The position numbers and the translations under genes are program-made. 64,000 bases of DNA. It comes from Salinimicrobium profundisediminis. GTDB taxonomy: Bacteria > Bacteroidota > Bacteroidia > Flavobacteriales > Flavobacteriaceae. The stretch's first letter is position 1, and every line of letters begins with the position of its first letter. This document shows, one piece after another, positions 51,235 through 59,974 of the stretch. The notes below the pieces were generated by a model. That model was not told the DNA's origin. It did not search any database and saw nothing but the letters and a program-made list of their open reading frames with translations. The DNA is taken from assembly GCF_026241755.1 (NCBI RefSeq), contig NZ_JAPJDA010000006.1, forward strand, positions 28,052 to 92,051, in the 5' to 3' direction.

Positions 51235-52376
51235 AAATTTTGATGCTTTCAATTTTTTCACCTCATTTTTTTAATTGGTCTGAACAGTTAAAGGATTCGG
51301 GTCACGAAATATTTTGGTTGGATATTTTTGATTCTAAAACTAAAGTAGAACAGATAAATTTTGTAAAGCAAATAACTGGATGGCGTTATAGATGGAATTA
51401 TCCCGGCAGATATTTTTTTAAAAAAAACACACCTGTTTTAGATAAAGTCATCAATGTTTTTAATGAAAGAAAATTAGTAGATGTTTTTAATAATACGCTG
51501 AAAGAAGTTAAACCGGATATAGTTCATTCTTTTGTTATGTCTCTTGCAGTTACTCCTATTTATAAAATTTTAAAAGCTGAGCCTAACATAAAATGGACAT
51601 ATTCCTCCTGGGGGAGTGATTTGTATTTTTATGAAAATAAAGGGATGCAGGGAATGAAAATTAAAAAAGTTTTACCTCGTATTGATTTTATGTTTGCTGA
51701 CTGTAAAAGAGATTACGAAATTGCGAAGCGAAATGGGTTCAGAGGAGAATTTCTTGGTGTTTTTCCAGGAGGTGGGGGGTATGACTTTGAGAAATTCAGA
51801 AACCTCATAACCTCGCAAAATGAAAGAAAAGTTATATTAATAAAAGGGTATCAGGGAAAACATGGTCGTTGCATAGAAGTACTAAAAGCTTTAAATGAAA
51901 TAAAAGGCTCACTAGGTGATAATAAAATTATTGTTTTTGGAGCCGATCCCGAAATTCTGAATTTTGTTTCTCAAACAGAATTATGGTTTGAAAGAAGGCT
52001 TGAAATTTTTGAAAGAATTTCTCATTCTCAGGTTATGGGATTGATGGGTAAATCTCTTATATATATTGGGAATAGTATTTCAGATGGAATGCCTAATACA
52101 CTTTTGGAAGCAATTGTCATGGAGGCCTTTCCAATCCAATCTAATCCCGGCGGTGCATCTTCTGAAATAATTGTAAACGGAAAAAATGGATTTTTAATTG
52201 AAAACGCTTATGACAGTACCGGAATTGCGGATTTAATTATAAAAACTTTAAAAAGTCCTCGACTAGTTCAACTGGGAGTTGAGTATAACAATAAACATAT
52301 CAAACCAAAATTGGAAAGGCAGTATATAAAAAATCAGGTATTAGAAAAGTATCGTTTTATAGAAGAAAATTTATGA
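51231..52376 (+). CDS. Glycosyltransferase family 4
   Basis: 381-aa GT-B enzyme. The N-terminal domain reads MKILMLSIFSPHFFNWSEQL and PDIVHSFVMSLAVTPIYKIL; the C-terminal domain has ERKVILIKGYQGKHGRCIEVLKAL and the donor-binding SDGMPNTLLEAIVMEAFPIQSNPGGASSEI (ISDGMPNTLLEAI is the E(x7)E variant). Four-base ATGA overlaps with both neighbours indicate a tightly coupled operon. Confidence 0.88.
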   Translation: MKILMLSIFSPHFFNWSEQLKDSGHEIFWLDIFDSKTKVEQINFVKQITGWRYRWNYPGRYFFKKNTPVLDKVINVFNERKLVDVFNNTLKEVKPDIVHSFVMSLAVTPIYKILKAEPNIKWTYSSWGSDLYFYENKGMQGMKIKKVLPRIDFMFADCKRDYEIAKRNGFRGEFLGVFPGGGGYDFEKFRNLITSQNERKVILIKGYQGKHGRCIEVLKALNEIKGSLGDNKIIVFGADPEILNFVSQTELWFERRLEIFERISHSQVMGLMGKSLIYIGNSISDGMPNTLLEAIVMEAFPIQSNPGGASSEIIVNGKNGFLIENAYDSTGIADLIIKTLKSPRLVQLGVEYNNKHIKPKLERQYIKNQVLEKYRFIEENL

Positions 52377-53542
52377 TTGTTATTCATCAACCGGTTATTA
52401 AAGAAGATATTCAATTTGTAAATATTTCCTCCAAAATCAACGTTAATGGTAAGGAAAGAGTTTTGTGGTACAAATTGTCAGGAAAGTTTCAAAAATATTT
52501 GGTTGTTGAGCAAGCAGATGCCTTTCTGGTGGGGATATTATTTCTTGCTTTAAAAAAAGGTTATGATATAAAAATTAATGCAGCAATTTCCCATAAACTT
52601 TACTATAACATATCTCATTACTTAATTAATGCTCTTTGTCTGGCTAATCCACAATTTAAAAAAATTAAGATCTATGCTACTCAGTTGAGTGATGTAGACC
52701 TGAATATTGGTAACATAGCGGGAACTGGTCTTTCGTGTGGCGTGGATTCCTTTGCAACCTACTACGATCATTTAGATGAAATAGAACCCTTTAAAATAGA
52801 ATACTTCACCTTTTTCAATTCAGGTTCTCACGGAGATCTTGGAGGAGAACATGCCTGGAAGGTTTATAACGATAGACTGCACCAAGTTTCTTCTTTTGCT
52901 CATAAAGTTGAGAAAGACGTCATTACTGTAGATTCCAATATTAGTGAAATTTTGCAGATGAATTTTTTACAAACAAACTCATTGAGAAATATTTCTTGTA
53001 TTCTCCATCTTCAAAAATTGTTTAAAAACTATTATTTGGCATCCAAGAACCGGTTTGATATTTTCAATTTGAATGCAAAAGATAACCAGGATTATGATAC
53101 ATTAATACTAGGATTACTTTCCACGGAGTCATTAACTTTTCATTCTGCGGTTTCTCAATTAAAGAGAACTGAAAGAACGAATTTCATTTCTACATTTCCT
53201 GATACTTATTCTCATTTAGATGTTTGTACAAATCCAAATGAAAGGAACAATAAAATTAATTGTTCTAAATGTGATAAGTGTTTAAGAACTCAACTAACTC
53301 TAGATTTATATGATAAACTTGAATTGTACCATGATGTTTTTCACCTTGAAGAGTTTTATAAAAGGAAGAATCAATTTATTGGAAAGATTTTAAATTTTCC
53401 AAATGATCCTTTTAACATTGATATTTATGAGGTTTTAAAAGAAAAAAAACTTTATAATAGAATCTATTGGAGTTATAAAATAAAATATAAAATGAGATCA
53501 AAAACGTTGGGGATTAAGAAATTACTCAAGAAAAAATTATAA
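52373..53542 (+). CDS. PP-loop ATP-pyrophosphatase-like protein of a polysaccharide locus
   Basis: 389-aa cytosolic protein without a known assignment. The segment GTGLSCGVDSFATYYDHL (about residues 117-134) is a PP-loop (SGGxDS type with Cys for the first Gly), as in asparagine synthetases, QueC and NAD synthetase, which adenylate an acid or carbonyl. A C-terminal cluster CTNPNERNNKINCSKCDKCLRT provides four cysteines for metal binding. No glutaminase domain is present. Its four-base overlap with a glycosyltransferase gene argues for a role in sugar modification such as amidation or activation, but this is inference. Confidence 0.6.
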   Translation: MIVIHQPVIKEDIQFVNISSKINVNGKERVLWYKLSGKFQKYLVVEQADAFLVGILFLALKKGYDIKINAAISHKLYYNISHYLINALCLANPQFKKIKIYATQLSDVDLNIGNIAGTGLSCGVDSFATYYDHLDEIEPFKIEYFTFFNSGSHGDLGGEHAWKVYNDRLHQVSSFAHKVEKDVITVDSNISEILQMNFLQTNSLRNISCILHLQKLFKNYYLASKNRFDIFNLNAKDNQDYDTLILGLLSTESLTFHSAVSQLKRTERTNFISTFPDTYSHLDVCTNPNERNNKINCSKCDKCLRTQLTLDLYDKLELYHDVFHLEEFYKRKNQFIGKILNFPNDPFNIDIYEVLKEKKLYNRIYWSYKIKYKMRSKTLGIKKLLKKKL

Positions 53543-53549
53543 AACTAAA

Positions 53550-54623
53550 TTGCTGTCTATAATTTATCCATATCGCAATCGTAACTTACAAGGTGTAAAA
53601 AGATCCCTGGATTCTTTACGGAGTCAAACCAAACCAACCTTTGAAGTTTTTTTCATAGACTACGGTTCGTCCCCTGAAACTGCATTCCAAGTAAAGGAAC
53701 TTTGTGCAAAATATTCTTTTATAAATTATAGATACGCCTTTAATCAACATCAACCCTGGAATAAAAGTCGGGCTTTAAATTCTGTAATAAAAACACTGGT
53801 ATCTGGATATTGTTTTGTGGCCGATGTGGATATTATATTTCATCCTGAATTCATTCAAAAGGCCATTCAGCTTCAGGATCTCAATAAAAGCACATATTTT
53901 CAGGTGGGTTTTCTTTCTGAAGGAGATGAGGTAACACAGAATCATTTCACAACCGGGGATTATAGAAAAAGCACCCGGGAAGCAACTGGTTTAAGCATGT
54001 TTCCAGTTAGGGTATTACAAGACCTCCGCGGGTTTGATGAATTCTATCACTTTTGGGGTGCCGAGGACACCGATATGCATGTACGTATAGAGAATGCCGG
54101 ATATGAGGTAAAATTTTATGATAAAGAGATTTTGCTCCTCCACCAATGGCATCCTTCATATCGGAGAGAAGAAAGAAAAACTTTGACCCGGGAGCTACAA
54201 ATCAATGGAATTGTACAACTGAACCATCAACACCTTCAATGGGCAATTCAAAAAAACACTACTGCAACAAATCGGGAAGAGTGGGGAGTAGTTACCAGTA
54301 AGGAGGATTTCGAATTTTTAGATCAGTTAAAGACAGACCAATGTATAGATAATGAAAAAAGAAAAATTGATGATCTTTTATATGGGCAGTTTCCTTCTTT
54401 TAAGAACCGAGCTGTAAAAATTGAGATAAAGAAAAGCCTGTATCAAAGATCCCTGAAATATAAATTAAAAAGAATTCTACGAAAAAAAGTTCCTGAATAT
54501 TACACTTTAAAAGAAGTAAATGATCTTGTGTTGCTCCATCTTATTTCTTTTTACCGAACTAGACCTTATATTTATATGGTAGACGACAATTTGGACAGCC
54601 TAACGTTGAGCATCAAACTTTAA
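53550..54623 (+). CDS. Glycosyltransferase family 2 / galactosyltransferase-type GT-A protein
   Basis: 357-aa GT-A enzyme from a TTG start (LSIIYPYRNRNLQGVKRSLDSL). It has FFIDYGSSPETAF, WNKSRALNSVIKTLVSGYCFVADVDIIFHPEF (DVD metal site) and the C-terminal acceptor motif RGFDEFYHFWGAEDTDMHVRIENAG, characteristic of Glyco_transf_7C/chondroitin-polymerase-like enzymes. The C-terminal 100 residues are charged and of unknown role. It ends the AT-rich block. Confidence 0.85.
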   Translation: MLSIIYPYRNRNLQGVKRSLDSLRSQTKPTFEVFFIDYGSSPETAFQVKELCAKYSFINYRYAFNQHQPWNKSRALNSVIKTLVSGYCFVADVDIIFHPEFIQKAIQLQDLNKSTYFQVGFLSEGDEVTQNHFTTGDYRKSTREATGLSMFPVRVLQDLRGFDEFYHFWGAEDTDMHVRIENAGYEVKFYDKEILLLHQWHPSYRREERKTLTRELQINGIVQLNHQHLQWAIQKNTTATNREEWGVVTSKEDFEFLDQLKTDQCIDNEKRKIDDLLYGQFPSFKNRAVKIEIKKSLYQRSLKYKLKRILRKKVPEYYTLKEVNDLVLLHLISFYRTRPYIYMVDDNLDSLTLSIKL

Positions 54624-54731
54624 ATTAACCACGAGTCAAATTTAGGATTATAGACTCACCCGATGACCCTTTCTTTTTTGCCAGATTTCATCCGATTCAA
54701 AGGATCAAAAAGAATAGAATATTAATTATAT

Positions 54732-54739
54732 TATATTTG
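54732..54739 (+). promoter_or_regulatory. Promoter box TATATTTG starting the second glycosyltransferase unit
   Basis: Exact TAnnTTTG match 18-25 bases before the TTG start at 54757, giving a leader of about 11 bases. It marks a separate transcription unit for the genes from 54757 to 63912. Confidence 0.65.
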
Positions 54740-54756
54740 CTGCAAAGTCCCTCAAT

Positions 54757-56322
54757 TTGAAGATCCTCGTTCATAAAAGAGCTCTTGTTCCCGTGAAAGG
54801 AATTTCTTCTAATGGGGAAGAAATATCTCTGAAAAGCGAAAACTGTACTGCTGCTTTATGGGAACTTGCCGGGCGTTTTCCTAATGAACTTATCGGCTGG
54901 TGTGAGGAATCTTATCTGAAACACCTGGATCTCAACCAATGGAAGGAGATTTTTTATCATCATCTTATTATGGCTTCCTATGCTGTTGAGACTACTTTTT
55001 TACCTGAGAGTATAGGATATGTGGAGCAGTTGCCATTTGCCACTCTCAACAGAAATGTGCTATTTGCCACCTGGAGGATGAGCAGGGATGTGGGAGGGAT
55101 TCATGCTAAGGTCCTTAACCGTTTTAAGCCTTTGATGAGTGAGATCAAGGACCTGGAGTACCTTCTCAACTCTGTGGCTAAACTAGGCCAGCAAAATTCC
55201 CTCTTCTGTTACAGCGCTCCGAGCCTCTTACAAAAACAGCCTGCTGAGAATATTAGCTATACTGCTTCGAAACAACAGCTTTTTACGTTTGTCTATCAGC
55301 ATTACAATTCTATATGGTTGTTGATCATTATATGGTGTTTTTATAAATATGAAAAGGATCTTTCTTTAAGATCTCTTTTGAAAGGCTTCAAAACGAACAA
55401 ATATTTTCAGAATAAAGTGGATCTGTCAGGACTTGAGATTTCTACCGGTAGGATTTCGGAGGTATCAGATGCAATAGATGTCATCATTCCAACAATGGGA
55501 AGACCGGAACATTTGTTCAATGTTCTAAAAGATTTTTCCAAACAAACTCGTCTTCCTCAAAAGATCATTATTGTGGAACAAAATTCCGATAGGAGTTCTG
55601 TTTCTGGTCTGGGTTATCTGGAAACTGAAGAGTGGCCTTTTGAGATCATTCACCATTTCATCCACCAAACAGGTGCCTGTAATGCCCGGAATATAGCATT
55701 AAAAGAGATTAAGTCTGAATGGGTTCTTTTTGCAGATGATGATATTAGGCTCATGCATGATACGTTGGAGAACGCATTTTTTGAAATCAATAGATATAAA
55801 ATTGATGCCCTAAGCATGAACTGTGTTCAGGAGGGAGAAAAAACAGTTTTTAACAAAATAAAACAATGGGGAAGTTTCGGTTCAGGTACAAGTATTGTCA
55901 AATCCTCATTTGCTAAAAATTGTTTCTTTTCTCCAGTTTATGAACACGGTTATGGTGAGGATTTAGATTTTGGAATGCAACTGCGCAATCTGGGATGTGA
56001 TATTGTATATCATCCCGGAATCACTATTCATCATCTCAAGGCTCCCATTGGTGGCTTTCGTGACAAACCTATAATGGAATGGGAGAAAGGAAATCCAAAG
56101 CCAAAACCATCCCCCACTCTAATGGCTTATGTGCTAAAATATTATTCAAAAGAACAGATAGCGGGTTTCAAGACTTCCCTGCTTCTTAAATATTATAATA
56201 AGCAATCGGTCAGGAACCCGTTTAAGTATAACAGGGAGATGAGAGAGAGCTGGAAGAAGAGTAAAACATGGGCAAAGAAGTTATTGCTGCTGGAAATTAA
56301 CCTTAAAGAGAGAACAGTATGA
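54757..56322 (+). CDS. Glycosyltransferase family 2 with an additional N-terminal domain
   Basis: 521-aa protein starting at TTG. Residues 1-235 have no clear family: they include ELIGWCEESYLKHLDLNQW and one hydrophobic segment near 190-205 (YNSIWLLIIIWCFYKY). Residues 240-520 are a GT-A domain: IDVIIPTMGRPEHLFNVLKDF, IIVEQNSDRSSVSGL, GACNARNIALKEIKSEWVLFADDDIRL (DDD metal site) and YGEDLDFGMQLRNLGCDIVYHPGITIHH. The N-terminal part may recognise the acceptor. Overlaps the next gene by four bases. Confidence 0.85.
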   Translation: MKILVHKRALVPVKGISSNGEEISLKSENCTAALWELAGRFPNELIGWCEESYLKHLDLNQWKEIFYHHLIMASYAVETTFLPESIGYVEQLPFATLNRNVLFATWRMSRDVGGIHAKVLNRFKPLMSEIKDLEYLLNSVAKLGQQNSLFCYSAPSLLQKQPAENISYTASKQQLFTFVYQHYNSIWLLIIIWCFYKYEKDLSLRSLLKGFKTNKYFQNKVDLSGLEISTGRISEVSDAIDVIIPTMGRPEHLFNVLKDFSKQTRLPQKIIIVEQNSDRSSVSGLGYLETEEWPFEIIHHFIHQTGACNARNIALKEIKSEWVLFADDDIRLMHDTLENAFFEINRYKIDALSMNCVQEGEKTVFNKIKQWGSFGSGTSIVKSSFAKNCFFSPVYEHGYGEDLDFGMQLRNLGCDIVYHPGITIHHLKAPIGGFRDKPIMEWEKGNPKPKPSPTLMAYVLKYYSKEQIAGFKTSLLLKYYNKQSVRNPFKYNREMRESWKKSKTWAKKLLLLEINLKERTV

Positions 56323-57335
56323 AATCTGGGTTGATCATTTGTACTTATCAACGACCGGAGGCGATAATGAAATTGATGCGGTCTATAAGGGATCAAACTG
56401 TTTATCCAAATCAAATCCTGGTGGTAGATGGTTCCCTGGATGATCAAACTGAAAGGGTATTGCAGCAGCAGGAATTTTCTAAGCTGGAGTATTTTAAGGT
56501 GGGTAAAGATGATAGAGGATTAACGCGACAGCGAAATTTTGGTATCTCTAAATTAGATCTACAAATTGAAATAGTCTTTTTCCTGGATGATGATGTGATC
56601 ATAAGCCCAAATTATTTTGAGGAGATCCTGGGTACTTACCAAAGTTTTCCCCAGGCACACGGAGTTTCAGGATATACTGTAAACGAAACTAAATGGAAAG
56701 CAGTGGAGGAGAATTATACACCAACTTTTGGAGAATTTATGTTTGATGGATGGATTCGAAAAGAAGGCAGCAGATTTTTATTACGTCGCAGATTCGGTTT
56801 GCAACCTGATGTGCCTCCCGGTTATATGCCTGAGTTCTCTCATGGTTATTCTGCCGGATTTCTTCCCCCCTCGGGAAAAACATATGAAGTAGAAATGTTA
56901 ATGGGAGGTATTGCTTCTTATCGAAAACAGATTTTTTCAGAAATTCAATTTTCACCTTTCTTCGAAGGTTATGGTCTTTATGAAGATGCCGATTTTTCTC
57001 TCAGGGTCTCCAGGAAAGGTAAACTTTACGTGAACACAGCAGCAAAACTGGAGCATTATCACGATGAAGCGGGTAGGCCTAACAATTTCAGGTATGGGAA
57101 AATGGTGGTTAGAAATGGCTGGTATGTATGGAGACTAAGACATCCAAAACCTTCCTCAAAAGTCAAACTGAAATGGCATGGCACCTCTTTTTTACTTACT
57201 TTGGTGCGCATTAGTAACATCTTTAATACTTCAAAAAAGAAAGAAGCATTGACAGAAAGCCTCGGCAGGATAGCAGGCTGGTGTAGTTTGCTGCTGAAAC
57301 GCCCTCACCTAAGATCTAAAAATTCTGTAGAATAA
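56319..57335 (+). CDS. Glycosyltransferase family 2
   Basis: 338-aa GT-A enzyme: SGLIICTYQRPEAIMKLMRSI, QILVVDGSLDDQTERVL, DRGLTRQRNFGISKLDLQIEIVFFLDDDVIISPNYF (DDD metal site), GGIASYRKQIFSEI and YEDADFSLRVSRKGKLYVNTAAKLEHYHD. It is related to the C-terminal half of the preceding protein and overlaps its gene (ATGA), a probable functional pair. Confidence 0.9.
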   Translation: MKSGLIICTYQRPEAIMKLMRSIRDQTVYPNQILVVDGSLDDQTERVLQQQEFSKLEYFKVGKDDRGLTRQRNFGISKLDLQIEIVFFLDDDVIISPNYFEEILGTYQSFPQAHGVSGYTVNETKWKAVEENYTPTFGEFMFDGWIRKEGSRFLLRRRFGLQPDVPPGYMPEFSHGYSAGFLPPSGKTYEVEMLMGGIASYRKQIFSEIQFSPFFEGYGLYEDADFSLRVSRKGKLYVNTAAKLEHYHDEAGRPNNFRYGKMVVRNGWYVWRLRHPKPSSKVKLKWHGTSFLLTLVRISNIFNTSKKKEALTESLGRIAGWCSLLLKRPHLRSKNSVE

Positions 57336-57339
57336 GCTC

Positions 57340-58122
57340 ATGAATTACAAATCACTCTTTAGATCACGGAATTATCAGCATTTCTTTCACAGGATAAAAC
57401 CTTTTCCTGCTACCGTAAAAAAAGAACCGCTTGACTATTCCAAATTTAAGGATCTGAGCGATCTTCTAGATTATATGGAAATCAAAGAATACAGGAAGAT
57501 CGTGGTTGTGGCCAGTGGTCCTTCTGCCTCGAAAATAATTTTTGATAAGGAGAACATCTATTTTGCCTGTAATGATTCTCTAAGACTGGTGCAGGATCTT
57601 CCTCATATATATATGCTTTACGATATGTTTTACCTTACCAGGTATTTAAAGACCTATGAAGGTGGGAATGGCTGGAAAGGGAGTATCTTCTGGTATAATT
57701 ACAACAACCCTCACTCCCACAAGATCTACAGGCTTACCCGTAAATATTTACAACGCTATTCCAGAGAAAAAAGGGAGTTTCTAATAACAAATAAAAGCGA
57801 AGAAGAACTACAATCTCTTTACTACCAGGCAGAAATTCTTTTGCAGGAGGCTTTTGATTACAGGCACTACAGGGTGAATTCCGGTTTTAATACTTTGGTG
57901 TTTGCTGCTTTACTGGCGTACCTTGAAAGTAAACCCCTGGAAGTATATGGGCTGGATATGGGCATTGGGGGGAATAAATATTTTAATAAGGATTCTCCCC
58001 TTGGACGGAGTGTGAAGTCCCAAAAAAACAGGGAACTCGTAAAGTTATTCCTTGATAAACTATATAGGAGTGATGTGGAAGTGAAGAATTTCTCTAATTT
58101 TCAGGGAAATGTTAAGGATTAA
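57340..58122 (+). CDS. Possible sialyltransferase-like (GT42-type fold) protein
   Basis: 260-aa cytosolic protein of uncertain family. It has the pattern IVVVASGPSASKI (about residues 52-64, a CMP-sugar-binding-like glycine loop), YFACNDSLRLV (Asn-Asp position) and VNSGFNTLVFAALLAYLESKPLEVYGLDMG, which together resemble the SG...A..LG...I.L.G.D order in GT42 sialyltransferases of the Cst-II type and the related MptE-like/DUF115 proteins. The expected catalytic His region appears as GRSVKSQKN, with Arg instead of His, so activity is doubtful. The neuA, neuB and neuC genes in the same window make a sialyltransferase expected. Alternatives are a non-catalytic or DUF115-like protein. Confidence 0.5.
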   Translation: MNYKSLFRSRNYQHFFHRIKPFPATVKKEPLDYSKFKDLSDLLDYMEIKEYRKIVVVASGPSASKIIFDKENIYFACNDSLRLVQDLPHIYMLYDMFYLTRYLKTYEGGNGWKGSIFWYNYNNPHSHKIYRLTRKYLQRYSREKREFLITNKSEEELQSLYYQAEILLQEAFDYRHYRVNSGFNTLVFAALLAYLESKPLEVYGLDMGIGGNKYFNKDSPLGRSVKSQKNRELVKLFLDKLYRSDVEVKNFSNFQGNVKD

Positions 58123-58143
58123 GCCTTAAATACGGAGAGAAGA

Positions 58144-59139
58144 ATGAAGAAAGGAGCACTGTTTTTCCTGGGATTCCTAGGAGTTTTACTGTTGATCATT
58201 ATAATAATGAACTACAGGTATCCTTTCATGGTCGCACCGGGAGGGAACTGGTCGGTAGGTTATCAGGAAGCCTCTCAGATTTCGGGTATGGATGTCAGCC
58301 CCAGTGGTATAATTACACATCAACAGGTGAACAGGATAACTGAAGAAGAAATAGCCTATATAGCCGATCCTTTTTTCATAAAAGAGCAGGACACATTTTA
58401 TCTATTTACCGAGATCAAAGGCAAAGACAATGCGAATATTGCACTTTTCACTTCTGAGGATGGGGTGGATTACAGCTATGAGGGAATTGTTCTGGATGAA
58501 ACTTTCCACCTTTCTTACCCTCAGGTCTTACGGCATAAAGAAAATTTTTATATGTTGCCTGAAACCAAAGGAGCAAATCAGGTGCTTCTTTATAAAGCTG
58601 AAAATTTTCCCTACTCCTGGAAAGTTGTGGATACATTGATTAAAGACAGGGCTTTAAAGGATGCGTCCATTCTTTTAAGTAAGGAACTAAATCTCCTTGT
58701 GGCAGTAGATGACGATCTACAACAAGTAATGTACAAGGCAGACTCCCTTAACGGAAAATGGAATGAGGTAAAAGAATTTCAGCCTCGCTGGGGGAATGAA
58801 AGCAGACCGGGTGGAAGATTTGTTTCAATTGATGAAGACTGGTATCTTCCCCTTCAAAATCATATAGAAGGCTATGGAACCGGGATCTCTTTGTATAAGC
58901 TGCTTTTTACTGAGGAAGAATTTAAGTTTCAATTGGCAAATAAGCTGCTCCTGAAACCCCAGGAAGAAATTGATTGGTTTAAGAGAGGCATGCACCACCT
59001 GGATGTACAGCCAATAGATGATGGTGGTTATTATATGGTATATGATGGAGACATGAGCAAAGGAGAGGACAAAGAACTTCAGTGGAAAAGATCAGTAAAA
59101 TGGAATCTCGTCGATTTGTACAATTATTTGCAGCTTTAG
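58144..59139 (+). CDS. Membrane-anchored five-bladed beta-propeller protein (GINT1_N/GH43-like)
   Basis: 331-aa protein with one N-terminal membrane anchor (residues 5-23) and a beta-propeller facing the periplasm: IADPFFIKEQDTFYLFTEI, ANIALFTSEDGVDYSYEGIVLDE, HLSYPQVLRHKENFYMLPET, VLLYKAENFPYSWKVVD and ASILLS. This sequence of motifs matches the N-terminal domain of glucosamine-inositolphosphorylceramide-transferase-1-like proteins and GH43-like propellers. The domain is often fused to transferases; here it stands alone with only an anchor. Hydrolase or binding function is unknown. Confidence 0.7.
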   Translation: MKKGALFFLGFLGVLLLIIIIMNYRYPFMVAPGGNWSVGYQEASQISGMDVSPSGIITHQQVNRITEEEIAYIADPFFIKEQDTFYLFTEIKGKDNANIALFTSEDGVDYSYEGIVLDETFHLSYPQVLRHKENFYMLPETKGANQVLLYKAENFPYSWKVVDTLIKDRALKDASILLSKELNLLVAVDDDLQQVMYKADSLNGKWNEVKEFQPRWGNESRPGGRFVSIDEDWYLPLQNHIEGYGTGISLYKLLFTEEEFKFQLANKLLLKPQEEIDWFKRGMHHLDVQPIDDGGYYMVYDGDMSKGEDKELQWKRSVKWNLVDLYNYLQL

Positions 59140-59170
59140 ATATAAAAAGGCTTTAGCAGGAACAAAGGAT

Positions 59171-59974
59171 ATGAAGAAGAAATGGCCAACAGTAAATCAA
59201 CGACAGCGGGAATTCTATGATTCCAAGAAGAAAAATTTTCCCACCCGGCTTTGGTCTTCCCTGAGGAATGGGGCTCTAAACCGTATCAAGAAGAGGGTAG
59301 GTATCGAAGCCGATATTTATATGCTCCACAAATCCTGGTTTGGAGATCTTTCAGAAAAGAAAGTGCTTGATTTGGGTTGTTATGAGGGAAACTCCCTGAG
59401 TTTTTACCTGGCCGAAAATTCCAAAAGTTACCTTGGCATCGATCTCAGCCCCAAAGGAATCGAAAACCTGAACAGGCGCCTAAAAAATATTCCGGGAGCC
59501 CGGGCAGAAGCAATGGATTTTCTTTCTGAAGCTTTTGAAGAAAAAAACTTTGATCTTATCTATGCTTATGGAGTGCTGCACCACTTTAAGGATTTAGATC
59601 AACTTATCCTGAAGCTGAAGGAAAAGCTTAATCAGGATGGAATAATTGTCAGTCACGATCCATTGGAAACAAGTTTACCTATTAAAACAATCCGCAGGAT
59701 CTATAGGCCCTTCCAAAGTGACAGGGACTGGGAATGGCCTTTTAACAGGAAGACCTATTACAGTTTTGCAAAGGAATTCAAGATCGTAGAAAGAAGGGCG
59801 GTGCTGGGAAAGACCAAGTGGACGGCGCTGCTCAATATCCTGTCGGTTTCTCAGGAAAAAAAAGTACAAAAAGCTGCCGCCTGGCACCGCGAAGATTGGG
59901 AACGTTCGACGGTTGATGATGAACATATGTTCAGCTGTATGCATTTGAGCATGCTGATGCAAAAAAAGGAATAG
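59171..59974 (+). CDS. Class I SAM-dependent methyltransferase
   Basis: 267-aa methyltransferase with motif I KKVLDLGCYEGNSLSFYLA, YLGIDLSPKGIENL, AEAMDFL and NFDLIYAYGVLHHFKDLDQLI, then IIVSHDPLETSLPIKTIRRIYR. The C-terminal part (YRPFQSDRDWEWPF, RKTYYSFAKEF) is typical of glycan-locus methyltransferases. Only 31 bases separate it from the propeller gene, and its stop codon directly precedes the next start codon. Confidence 0.88.
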   Translation: MKKKWPTVNQRQREFYDSKKKNFPTRLWSSLRNGALNRIKKRVGIEADIYMLHKSWFGDLSEKKVLDLGCYEGNSLSFYLAENSKSYLGIDLSPKGIENLNRRLKNIPGARAEAMDFLSEAFEEKNFDLIYAYGVLHHFKDLDQLILKLKEKLNQDGIIVSHDPLETSLPIKTIRRIYRPFQSDRDWEWPFNRKTYYSFAKEFKIVERRAVLGKTKWTALLNILSVSQEKKVQKAAAWHREDWERSTVDDEHMFSCMHLSMLMQKKE

